Origin: CAVQCX01 sp963775335
Lineage (GTDB): Bacteria > Pseudomonadota > Gammaproteobacteria > Chromatiales > Chromatiaceae
NCBI GenBank assembly: GCA_963775335.1
Contig: CAVZIJ010000003.1
Location: forward strand, 1,860,001 to 1,924,000
Reading direction: 5' to 3'
Length of the DNA: 64,000 nucleotides
This document shows, piece after piece, positions 24,485-31,904 of this stretch. The notes under the pieces were generated by a model. That model did not search any database. It saw only the letters and a program-made list of their open reading frames with translations, and was not told the DNA's origin. The first letter of the stretch is position 1. The number at the start of each line of letters is the position of its first letter. A program made the translations under genes and the position numbers.

Positions 24485-26581
24485 TCAATGGGCCATGGCG
24501 GCGAGCGGCCGATGCTCGTTGATTGAATCGGCCAGAATACGGGCTGCCTCCCTGGCCTGAATCGCCGAGATCGCCTTCTCTGCCGCCTCGTCGGAGTCCT
24601 CGTCGTCATCCTCCGCGGTGTCGGGGATCGCCGGCAGCAGCTTGAGACCGGCCTCCTTCCTGAAGGCGTTCTCGTTGACGCGTTGCGCCTTCTCGCGCTG
24701 CTCCCACTCCTGCTTGCGCTTGGCCTCGTTGAGACTCACGGTCTTCTGCTCGGTGATCTGCTTGGCCAGGGCGAACTCCTGGAACAGAAACCGGAAGCCC
24801 GGATCCTTCGCGATCCGCTTGCGGTCCAGCTCAGCCAGCTTAGCGACCGACACGGACCCCTGCGTGCGGTAGTCCGCCGGAGCGATGTGATCCCAAGGCA
24901 AGGCATTGTCCAGCGAGCGCTCACCCTGATCGGCCGGGTCGGAGGCGAAGGGAAAGCGGATGTCCGGGACAACGCCCCGGAACTGGGTGCTGTCGCCGTC
25001 GATCCGGTAGAACTGGGCCATGGTCAGGCGGAGCCTCCCGAGACTGTCTTCGGGATGGCGCACGAAACGGTCAAGGTCGATCAGGCTCTGCACCGTGCCT
25101 TTGCCGAAGGTGGGCTCGCCGATGATCAGGCCGCGCTTGTAGTCCTGGATGGCCCCCGCAAAGATCTCCGAGGCCGAGGCGCTGTCGCGGTCTACCAGCA
25201 CGGCGAGCGGGCCGGAGTAGACGACCTTGGGATCCGGGTCCTTCTCCACCTCGAGCTTCCCCGTGGCATCCTTGACCTGCACTACGGGACCGCTGTCGAT
25301 AAACAGGCCGGTTAGCTCCGTGGCCTCGGTGAGGGAGCCGCCGCCGTTGTGTCGCAGGTCGATCACGATGCCATCCACGCCTTTGGCGGTGAGGTCCTTG
25401 AGCAAGGCGCGCACATCGCGAGTGGTGCTGCGGAAATTCTTGTCGCCGTCGGTGCTGCCCTGGAAATCACGATAGAAGCCGGGGATCTCGATGACGCCAA
25501 TCCGCACATCGGCCATGCCCGGCAGTCCCTGAATGATGCTGCTCTTGGCCGCCTGATCCTCAAGTTGGATCTCCTTTCGGACCAATCGCACCGTGCGAAC
25601 CGGCCCACCGGCAGCGGCGCTCTTGGGCATCACCTGAAGGCGTACGACCGTACCCTTCTTGCCGCGGATCAGGTCGACCACGTCCTGCAAGCGCCAGCTC
25701 ACCACGTCCACCATCTCACCGTCGTCGCCTTGAGCGACGCCGACGATCTTGTCACCGGCGTGCATCTGACCGCTCTGCTGCGCGGGACCGCCCTTTACCA
25801 GCCGCTGCACCTCGGTGTACTCGTTGTCGGAATGCAGCACGGCGCCTATCCCCTCGAGCGAGAGCCGCATGCTGATGTCGAAATTCTCCGACGAGCGCGG
25901 CGACATGTAGCTGGTGTGGGGATCCAGGCAGGCCGTAAAGGCATTCATGAACAGAGAGAACACGTCCTCCGAGCGCAGCTGACGGGTCCTGGTCAAGATC
26001 CCTTCGTAGCGCTTGCTGAGCTTCTCGCGGATCTCATCCTCTTTCTTGCCGGCCAGTCTCAAGGTGAGGATGTCGTTCTTCACCCGTTTACGCCAGAGAT
26101 CGTTCTGCTCCGCCCGATCCCCGGGCCAAGGCATATCCTTGCGGTCGAAGCGGTACTCTTCGTCTTTGGTAAAGTCCAGATGCCGATTGAGCAGGGACTG
26201 GGCATACTTGACCCGATCCTCGACCCTGAAGCGGTAGACACGGAAGATATTGAACGCCGGCTCCAGGCGTGCCTCCCGCAGTGCCTCATCCAGGCGGTCG
26301 CGGTAGATATCGAACGTCGCAACGTCGCTCTGCAAGAAATACAGACGGCTCGGATCGAGGGCATCCAGGTACTTCTTGAGCACCGCCTCCGAGAGCTCGT
26401 CATTGAGGGCCGTGTGCCGATAATGGTAATGGTCGATGACCTTGGTGATCAGGACGGTCGCCTGGCGCTCGGCACGGTCGGGCACCAGGTCGCTCATCGC
26501 AACCTCTTGGACGGACGCCCGGAGCGGCTGGCTGAGAAGGAGGCCGAGGGCAAGCAGCAAACGCGATATCTGGATCTTCAT
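24485..26581 (-). CDS. prc: Tail-specific carboxy-terminal protease Prc
   Basis: Periplasmic processing protease of family S41. A signal peptide (ISRLLLALGLLLSQPLRA) precedes the N-terminal domain, a PDZ domain (MRLSLEGIGAVLHSDNEYTE, GDKIVGVAQGDDG) and the catalytic Ser-Lys region (DRDSASASEIFAGAIQDYKR then GKGTVQSLIDL), with the C-terminal DUF3340-type domain. The length of 698 aa is typical. Likely roles, from the family: trimming of PBP3 and degradation of tagged proteins. Confidence 0.96.
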   Translation of the reverse strand: MKIQISRLLLALGLLLSQPLRASVQEVAMSDLVPDRAERQATVLITKVIDHYHYRHTALNDELSEAVLKKYLDALDPSRLYFLQSDVATFDIYRDRLDEALREARLEPAFNIFRVYRFRVEDRVKYAQSLLNRHLDFTKDEEYRFDRKDMPWPGDRAEQNDLWRKRVKNDILTLRLAGKKEDEIREKLSKRYEGILTRTRQLRSEDVFSLFMNAFTACLDPHTSYMSPRSSENFDISMRLSLEGIGAVLHSDNEYTEVQRLVKGGPAQQSGQMHAGDKIVGVAQGDDGEMVDVVSWRLQDVVDLIRGKKGTVVRLQVMPKSAAAGGPVRTVRLVRKEIQLEDQAAKSSIIQGLPGMADVRIGVIEIPGFYRDFQGSTDGDKNFRSTTRDVRALLKDLTAKGVDGIVIDLRHNGGGSLTEATELTGLFIDSGPVVQVKDATGKLEVEKDPDPKVVYSGPLAVLVDRDSASASEIFAGAIQDYKRGLIIGEPTFGKGTVQSLIDLDRFVRHPEDSLGRLRLTMAQFYRIDGDSTQFRGVVPDIRFPFASDPADQGERSLDNALPWDHIAPADYRTQGSVSVAKLAELDRKRIAKDPGFRFLFQEFALAKQITEQKTVSLNEAKRKQEWEQREKAQRVNENAFRKEAGLKLLPAIPDTAEDDDEDSDEAAEKAISAIQAREAARILADSINEHRPLAAMAH

Positions 26582-26662
26582 TTCCGAGACCGTTGGGGGG
26601 GCACGTGGTTCGACCCACAGGTGACGCGACAGGTTCCGCCGATAGGTCGCGGGAGTGTATCA

Positions 26663-27562
26663 CTATTGCTGCAGAGTCCGCGCGCAAGCGCTCAGGCCCT
26701 CGCCCGCGAAGGCCGATGGCCGCAGCCCACCGACCAGGGCGAGGTAGTCGTCGCGCTCAGGCCTGAGCAGACCGTGCCGGATCAAAAAGTCGACGATCAC
26801 CAGGTTGACGTTGAGTTTGAAGGAATCGGTGTCGCGCACCGTGGCCGCCACCTGCTCGACCGGGCACAGATGGAAGGACTCGACCTCGCCGTCGGTGCAG
26901 CGCGGCTCGAACGAAGCCGGCAGCTCCAGGTCGTAGCAATAGAGCGTGTCCGGCCTGAACCCCCAATCGGTGTCCCGGTTGTACGTGACCGCCCCCACCG
27001 GGCGCGCGCCCTCGGCCATGGATCGGTCGATCCCCGCCTCTTCCCAGCACTCTTTCGCCAGGTTCTCCGCAAGGGGCGTGCCGTAGGGGAGGCCGCCCGC
27101 CACCAAATTGTCAAGCCTCCCCGGGTAGGTAACCCGGTCAGCTGATCGCTTGGCGATCCACATCAGCAGGCGATCGCCGTCGCGTACGAAGCCGTTCAGG
27201 TGCTGTCCGAACGTGCGTACGCCGAAGGCAGGAGCGGCCGCCCGGTCGATCGCCAGCAGCCCGTGCTCGGGGGTCGAAGCGGTGACCGCGTAAGGCTCCC
27301 CGGTCACGGGTCGCATCAGGCCGCGCTCGACCAGCGACGGCAGCACCGTGGCGATCGCCCGGCTGCGCTCATGGAAGCTTCGCAGCGTCGGGGCCATGGC
27401 TAGCGAGCCATCGGACTCCGGGACAAACACGCTCGACCAGTCGCTCAGCGCCTCGGCGAGGCCCGGTCGGACCTTGCCGACCTGGGCCCCATCGATGCGA
27501 AACGCTCGATAGAGGCGAGGGTCGTGGTTGTTGTTGAGGCGAAGCTGTCGCAGGAAGCTCAT
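26663..27562 (-). CDS. Nudix hydrolase with DUF4743 N-domain
   Basis: A 299-aa protein. The N-terminal DUF4743 part (LRQLRLNNNHDPRLYRAFRI) precedes a Nudix fold with GGLPYGTPLAENLAKECWEE as Nudix box and AGID after it. This architecture is seen in thiamine-diphosphate-phosphatase-like Nudix proteins (the yeast Tnr3 N-terminal region and plant NUDT20/24). A role in removing damaged thiamine diphosphate is a family-based guess. The start at MSFLRQLRL (27562) is preferred to the two-codon longer frame. Confidence 0.85.
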   Translation of the reverse strand: MSFLRQLRLNNNHDPRLYRAFRIDGAQVGKVRPGLAEALSDWSSVFVPESDGSLAMAPTLRSFHERSRAIATVLPSLVERGLMRPVTGEPYAVTASTPEHGLLAIDRAAAPAFGVRTFGQHLNGFVRDGDRLLMWIAKRSADRVTYPGRLDNLVAGGLPYGTPLAENLAKECWEEAGIDRSMAEGARPVGAVTYNRDTDWGFRPDTLYCYDLELPASFEPRCTDGEVESFHLCPVEQVAATVRDTDSFKLNVNLVIVDFLIRHGLLRPERDDYLALVGGLRPSAFAGEGLSACARTLQQ

Positions 27563-27625
27563 GATCAATAGGTCCGGCCGGAACAGCCGGCACCGGGCGA
27601 GCCCCGCCGCCGGGCAAGCCCCGGC

Positions 27626-28039
27626 TCAGGGCGAACGATCGGCAATGACCGTGCACACCGCGCAGCGGTCCGCACGCGGGCCGTCGAATTCGCAGAAGAA
27701 GACGTTCTGCCAGCGCGAAAGGCCCAATTCGCCATCCACCAGAGGAATGGTCTCCGAGGGGCCGACGAGCCCCGCCTTGAGATGGGCGTCGCCGTTGCCG
27801 TCCTGAGCATCGTGAAGCCAGACGCCGCGTGGAATGAGCTTGCGCAGCAGATCGATCACGTCGGTCTGCACGCTCTCGTCCCAGTTCTCCTGGATCATCA
27901 GGGCCGCCGTGGCCCCCTGGGCATAGACCGAGACCAGTCCGTCCCGGATGCCGCTGCGCTCCACCACCGCGCGGATCTGCGAGGTGATGTCCACCAGCTC
28001 CTCGCGCCGCCCCGTTCCCAGTCGAATGATCTCTCGCAT
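27626..28039 (-). CDS. YjbQ family protein (UPF0047; secondary thiamine-phosphate synthase)
   Basis: A 137-aa protein of the YjbQ/UPF0047 fold, which in some cases has weak thiamine-phosphate synthase activity. Conserved segments are VSVYAQGATAALMIQENWD, HDAQDGNGDAHLKAGLVG and LSRWQNVFFCEFDGPR. Start at MREIIRLGTG (28039). It lies between mazG and the Nudix protein, both concerned with nucleotide or cofactor clean-up. Confidence 0.9.
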   Translation of the reverse strand: MREIIRLGTGRREELVDITSQIRAVVERSGIRDGLVSVYAQGATAALMIQENWDESVQTDVIDLLRKLIPRGVWLHDAQDGNGDAHLKAGLVGPSETIPLVDGELGLSRWQNVFFCEFDGPRADRCAVCTVIADRSP

Positions 28040-28062
28040 CCTGTACCTCGCTCCGCCCACGC

Positions 28063-28839
28063 TCAGCGCTCCCGGCGTTTGACCTGCTCCCAGATCCGAT
28101 CCATTTCCTCCAGGCTGGAGGTCTCCGGACTCCTCCCACGAGCGGCCAGCTCGGCCTCGATCGCCCCGAAGCGCCGTTCGAACTTGTGATTGGCGCGCGA
28201 CAGGGCGGTCTCCGCGTCGACGCCGACCAGCCGTGCGACGTTGACGCAGGCAAACAGCAGGTCTCCCACTTCTTCGGCGAGCCGGTGATGATCCCGCCCG
28301 TCGCCCCGCAGCTCCAGCCCGATTTCCCCGGCCTCCTCACCGACCTTCTCCAGGGCCCCCTCCGCGTCGGGCCAATCGAATCCGACCTTGGCGGCGCGCC
28401 GCTGCAGCTTCTCCGCGCGCATCAGCGCGGGCAACGCCTTGGCGACCCCGTCGAGCACCCCATGGGCCGCGCGGGCCTTTCGCTCCTCGGCCTTGTGGCG
28501 CTCCCAGGCCTCGCGCTGGGCCTCGGCGCTTCCGATCTGCGCCTGGGCGAAGACGTGAGGGTGACGACGGATCATCTTGGCGCAGATCCCGTCAACCACC
28601 TGCGCGAAGTCGAATTGCCCGGTCTCCTTGGCCATCTGGCAGTAGAACACCACCTGAAACAGGAGATCGCCAAGCTCCTCGCGTAGCTCGTGCATCTCCC
28701 CCCGCTCGATCGCGTCGGCGACCTCGTAGGCCTCCTCGATCGTGTAAGGGGCGATGGTCGCGAACGTCTGCGCCCGATCCCAGGGACAGCCCCGTTCCGG
28801 ATCGCGCAGCCGCACCATGATATCGAGTAAGCGATCCAC
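28063..28839 (-). CDS. mazG: Nucleoside triphosphate pyrophosphohydrolase MazG
   Basis: House-cleaning enzyme that hydrolyses (d)NTPs to the monophosphates. Duplicate MazG domains are visible: LRDPERGCPWDRAQTF with TIEEAYEVADAIERG, EELGDLLFQVVFYCQ and later EKVGEEAGEIGLELRG, EEVGDLLFACVNVARLVG. The EExxE metal motifs are intact. The frame is open to a TTG at 28887, but GTG at 28839 (VDRLLDIMVRL) aligns with known starts and has GGGGA upstream. Confidence 0.94.
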   Translation of the reverse strand: MDRLLDIMVRLRDPERGCPWDRAQTFATIAPYTIEEAYEVADAIERGEMHELREELGDLLFQVVFYCQMAKETGQFDFAQVVDGICAKMIRRHPHVFAQAQIGSAEAQREAWERHKAEERKARAAHGVLDGVAKALPALMRAEKLQRRAAKVGFDWPDAEGALEKVGEEAGEIGLELRGDGRDHHRLAEEVGDLLFACVNVARLVGVDAETALSRANHKFERRFGAIEAELAARGRSPETSSLEEMDRIWEQVKRRER

Positions 28840-29136
28840 CCCTTTCCCCGGTCTGTCAGATGCCCGGTACCGGATGCCGGTCGGCAAACGCCCGGTGCCC
28901 GAGCCGCCCCCTGTGCCCCATGCGTCCGGGCAGCCCGGCGCGGGGAACCCAACAAAATGGGAAGGTCCGCCTCCCTGTTGGGCGGCGGGCCTGAGCCCCG
29001 GCGGAGCCCGCTAGCCGGGCGGCTTCGCCCGCCCGAACATCACCTGGCGCCGCGGGACCTTACCGGGACAGAATGGCGAGAACGATGATTGAACACGGTC
29101 ACCGCCCGCGAGATCACCCGGCCCCCCTCACGGGGG

Positions 29137-29292
29137 TTAGGGTCGGGTGACATGATACTTGCCGCCCCGGAACATCGACACCCCTCGGGCCATGGACATC
29201 CCGAAGCTGGCCAGGGTGGCCGCTACCACAACAAACCATCGGACCCATCGTTGCTCCCGTTTCGGCGGCTGAGCCTGCGCGATGCCGTTCAA
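29137..29292 (-). CDS. Possible small single-pass membrane protein (51 aa)
   Basis: A short frame from TTG at 29292: basic N-terminus (QPPKREQRWVRW), one hydrophobic helix (FVVVAATLASFGMSMARGVS) and a C-terminal MFRGGKYHVTRP. This has the layout of a real small inner-membrane protein rather than the shadow-frame composition of the area. A CCCCCGTGAGGGGG hairpin follows the stop. No family was recognised and the start codon is uncertain. Confidence 0.35.
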   Translation of the reverse strand: MNGIAQAQPPKREQRWVRWFVVVAATLASFGMSMARGVSMFRGGKYHVTRP

Positions 29293-29635
29293 CTGCCGAT
29301 TTTAGGTGAGACGCCTCGTAAAGCCCACCGGGGGAGTCAACCTTTTCTTTCCATAAAGATCTTGTCGAATCAACAAGGGACTTCTTGGGAGACAATCCAA
29401 ACTTATGGGCCTCGCCCCAGGTCGGGCCGCGGGAACCGCCTTGCGCGGGATCAAGCGCACAGCGACCAACCCGGCGGGCTTCGGGACCCCGGCCGGGGTC
29501 GATGGCGATGCCGCCCGCACAGATGCGTGCGAGTCATCCCGGAACTATCCCGGAAGACGCGGTCGAAATCGGCAGGGTTCGCCCCGCTGCATCGGGGGCC
29601 CGCCAGGGGCACGGCTGAGCGGGCCAACGCCGCTT

Positions 29636-29649
29636 TTGACCAAAGTCAA
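29636..29649. promoter_or_regulatory. FNR/DNR-type binding palindrome upstream of CBS-HPP genes
   Basis: TTGACCAAAGTCAA is a perfect inverted repeat fitting TTGAY-N4-RTCAA. It lies about 200 bases before the CBS domain gene. Confidence 0.55.
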
Positions 29650-29849
29650 ACCGGGCACCCCGTGAGCCTGTTAGGGTCGCCACGCCGCCAAGGGCCCGCG
29701 GGCCGGGCGGGGCCGGCCGGGATCGACGCGAAACGCCCGCTGCGTGCCTACACCATGGCGTAGCGGCCGAAGGCCTGCCAGGTGCGCCCCCCGATCGAGG
29801 CGAGCCTTGCCTACCCCTGTAGACCCTGAAACAGCCGGAGCCCGGAGTG

Positions 29850-30482
29850 ATGCGCAAAGACAAACCCGCGGAAGCCCAGGACCCATCTCCGACCGAGCTC
29901 GATCCGTCAGGACTGGAGCTGTCGGACGAGGACATTCTCGATGCCATGTCCAGCATGTCGGGATACATCGACATCAGCACCGAGGATTTTCGCGAGATCT
30001 TCCACCTGGCCCACGCCCATGCCCTGGCGAGGTTGTTCGGGCGGGCCCGGGCAACGACCCTGATGCGGACCGGGATCGAGCCCTTGCGGGAGACCACCAA
30101 GCTCGACCAGGCGGCCCGCTCGATGGCCACCCAGGGCCTCAAGGGCCTGCCAGTAGTCGACGCCGAAGGGCGTGTCGTGGGCATGCTCACCGAGACCGAC
30201 TATCTCCGGCGTCTGGGGGCGGACACCTTCCTGGCACTCCTGCTTCGCCTGATCGAGGACGCCGGGACCTTCACCCACCGCTGCCACGAGAGCGAGGTGC
30301 GAGCCGCCATGAGCGCCCCCGCCGTGACGGTACGCGAGGACGCCGGACTGGTGGAGATCGCCGAGGGCTTCCGGGCCCATCCCGGGCGCAGCATGCCGGT
30401 CGTGGACAGCGCCGGTCGGCTGCGGGGGCTGCTGATGCGCAAGGACTTCGTGGAGCAATTCGACCTGGGGTCGGCGCCATGA
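29850..30482 (+). CDS. CBS-pair domain protein
   Basis: A 210-aa soluble protein. Two CBS motifs are visible, TTLMRTGIEPLRETTKLDQA with GLPVVDAEGRVVGMLTETDY and RAAMSAPAVTVREDAGLVEI with RSMPVVDSAGRLRGLLMRKD. CBS pairs bind adenine nucleotides and act as regulatory modules. The N-terminus (SGYIDISTEDFREIFHLAH) is acidic and helical. The stop overlaps the start of the HPP membrane gene (ATGA), so the two are co-translated; in many bacteria HPP and CBS are fused in one chain. GTG three bases upstream is an alternative start. Confidence 0.88.
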   Translation: MRKDKPAEAQDPSPTELDPSGLELSDEDILDAMSSMSGYIDISTEDFREIFHLAHAHALARLFGRARATTLMRTGIEPLRETTKLDQAARSMATQGLKGLPVVDAEGRVVGMLTETDYLRRLGADTFLALLLRLIEDAGTFTHRCHESEVRAAMSAPAVTVREDAGLVEIAEGFRAHPGRSMPVVDSAGRLRGLLMRKDFVEQFDLGSAP

Positions 30483-31027
30483 CCTTGCGTGAGTATCTGC
30501 ACAAGATGCGCGGCACCACCCGGGGCAGTCCGCCCCGAGTCAGCAACGCCGAGATCCTCTGGTCCTGGATCGGCGCCTTCCTGGGGATCGGCCTGGTCGG
30601 GTGGCTGCAACATCAGTTCTTCGACGGCACCGATCTGCAGCTGTTGATCGGCTCGTTCGGGGCCTCCGCCGTGCTGGTCTACGGGGCAGTGCGCAGTCCG
30701 CTGGCCCAGCCGCGCAACCTGGTGGGCGGTCATGTCATCTCGGCCTGCATCGGCGTCGCCTGCTTCCAGCTGCTGCACTCCGTGCCCTGGCTGGCCGAGG
30801 CCGCGGCGGTGGCGACCGCCATCGCCGTCATGCATGCCACCAAGACGCTGCATCCCCCGGGCGGGGCCACCGCGCTGATCGCCGTGGTCGGCTCGGCGAA
30901 GATCCATCATCTGGGATTCTTCTACGCGCTCATGCCCGCGGGGCTCGGTGCGCTGATCCTGCTCTGCGTCGCGCTGGTGGTGAACAACGTCGCCGGCACC
31001 CGACGCTACCCCGAGGTTTGGTTCTAG
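30479..31027 (+). CDS. HPP-family integral membrane protein
   Basis: A 182-aa protein with four membrane helices (WSWIGAFLGIGLVGWL, LLIGSFGASAVLVYGAV, HVISACIGVACFQLL and the C-terminal FYALMPAGLGALILLCVALV). The name-giving motif is TLHPPGGATALIAV, with NLVGGHVISA before it. HPP proteins have been linked to nitrite transport in plants and cyanobacteria, which would fit the nitrate reductase genes in this window; this is inference. It is translationally coupled to the CBS gene. Confidence 0.88.
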   Translation: MTLREYLHKMRGTTRGSPPRVSNAEILWSWIGAFLGIGLVGWLQHQFFDGTDLQLLIGSFGASAVLVYGAVRSPLAQPRNLVGGHVISACIGVACFQLLHSVPWLAEAAAVATAIAVMHATKTLHPPGGATALIAVVGSAKIHHLGFFYALMPAGLGALILLCVALVVNNVAGTRRYPEVWF

Positions 31028-31312
31028 TGTGCCGCTTCACGCCGTTTGGAACTGATGCGGGGCGGCACCACCTGAACCGCTTGGGTCGCCGGGGCCTTGG
31101 AGTGACCGTCGGCCGCAGGGATGCGGCCGTCGAGCGTACAGGGATGTATTCACAGCGTGTCACGGAAAGGTCCCGGTGACCCAAGCTCCCACCGTCTGGA
31201 GCCCGCGTGAAGACCCGCTCCCTGAGCTCTGAGACGTACGAAAGAGCACCTTAGCGGCGCTGGGGCGAGACACATCGAGAGATCGGGGAACGGGTTGGAC
31301 CTAGAAATGGTT
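31028..31312. other. Intergenic region before sirB2
   Basis: About 340 bases lie between the HPP gene and sirB2. The end is taken up by the 54-bp repeat (listed separately), and a partial inverted copy of that repeat (CCTAGAAATGGTTGA) is at 31299-31313. No gene was seen. Confidence 0.45.
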
Positions 31313-31366
31313 GAATCAATCACTCGATCGCTGCTCGAAGCGGTCAACTGCTGTTTCTAGGTTGAA
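31313..31366. repeat. 54-bp dispersed repeat, copy A
   Basis: It shares about 48 of 54 bases with copy B at 35317-35370; common blocks are GAATCAATCA, GATCG, TGCTCGAAGCGGTCAACTGC and GTTTCTAGG. Copy A ends directly at the sirB2 start codon and supplies its leader. Confidence 0.8.
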
Positions 31367-31747
31367 ATGCTCTATCAGACACTCAAGGACCTGCACCTGA
31401 GCTTCGTAGGGCTTACCCTGGGCGGCATGTTGCTGCGCGGTGGCTGGATGCTCCGCGACTCGCCGCTGCTCAGGCACCGCCTGACCCGCATCCTTCCGCA
31501 TGTCATCGACACCATGCTGCTGCTCAGCGGGGCGGCCTTGGCCGTCCTGACGGCGCAATATCCCCTGGTCCAGCCCTGGCTGACAGCCAAGCTCGCGGCC
31601 CTCCTGGTCTATGTCTTCCTGGGCACGATCGCCCTCAAGCGCGGCCGCTCCAAGCGCGCGCGCGGCCTCGCCCTCGTGCTCGCGCTGGTCTGTTTCGGCT
31701 ACATCGTCAGCGTCGCCGTCGCGCGCAATCCCTGGCCCTTCGGCTGA
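31367..31747 (+). CDS. SirB2-family membrane protein
   Basis: A 126-aa protein with four predicted membrane helices: LKDLHLSFVGLTLGGMLLRG, HVIDTMLLLSGAALAVLTAQ, LTAKLAALLVYVFLGTIALK and GLALVLALVCFGYIVSVAVA. This is the SirB2 (invasion gene expression up-regulator) family, of unknown biochemical function; conserved His residues in LKDLHL and LPHVIDT could bind heme or metal. It starts directly behind the 54-bp repeat, whose AGG may act as ribosome site. Confidence 0.87.
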   Translation: MLYQTLKDLHLSFVGLTLGGMLLRGGWMLRDSPLLRHRLTRILPHVIDTMLLLSGAALAVLTAQYPLVQPWLTAKLAALLVYVFLGTIALKRGRSKRARGLALVLALVCFGYIVSVAVARNPWPFG

Positions 31748-31797
31748 TCGACTCACGAGCCGAAACCGGCCCACCCTGCGGGACTTCGTCGGGATAG

Positions 31798-31811
31798 TTG
31801 ACGCAGGTCAA
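31798..31811. promoter_or_regulatory. FNR/Anr-type palindrome upstream of nrdD
   Basis: TTGACGCAGGTCAA, a perfect TTGAC-N4-GTCAA inverted repeat 94 bases before the nrdD start. It fits anaerobic induction of the class III reductase. Confidence 0.65.
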
Positions 31812-31823
31812 TTCACCCCCGCG

Positions 31824-31870
31824 AACCAAGATGTAGGCTTGTTTCTCATAACAAGTACTAGATGTTGTGT
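31824..31870. promoter_or_regulatory. Pair of NrdR-like boxes upstream of nrdD
   Basis: AACCAAGATGTAGGCT (31824-31839) and GTACTAGATGTTGTGT (31855-31870) both keep the NrdR core C-W-A-x-A-T-x-T-W-G. Their starts are exactly 31 bp apart, the spacing known for NrdR box pairs. NrdR is the general repressor of ribonucleotide reductase genes. Confidence 0.65.
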
Positions 31871-31904
31871 TCCGCTACCAGCTGAAGCCACAGGAGTATC
31901 CGCG

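Larger units (their letters stand above)
28840..29849. other. Long intergenic region with one possible small ORF and an FNR-like site
   Basis: About 1 kb with no clear gene of normal size. A possible 51-codon membrane ORF lies at 29137-29292 (minus) and an FNR-like palindrome at 29636-29649, both listed separately. An AT-richer patch at 29330-29405 (TCTTTCCATAAAGATCTTGT) may hold a promoter. Plus-strand frames here translate to Pro/Gly/Arg-rich nonsense. Confidence 0.45.

Noticed and set aside
24683..27145. Long plus-strand frames opposite prc and the Nudix gene
   Set aside because: Antisense to well-supported genes; composition is that of shadow frames.
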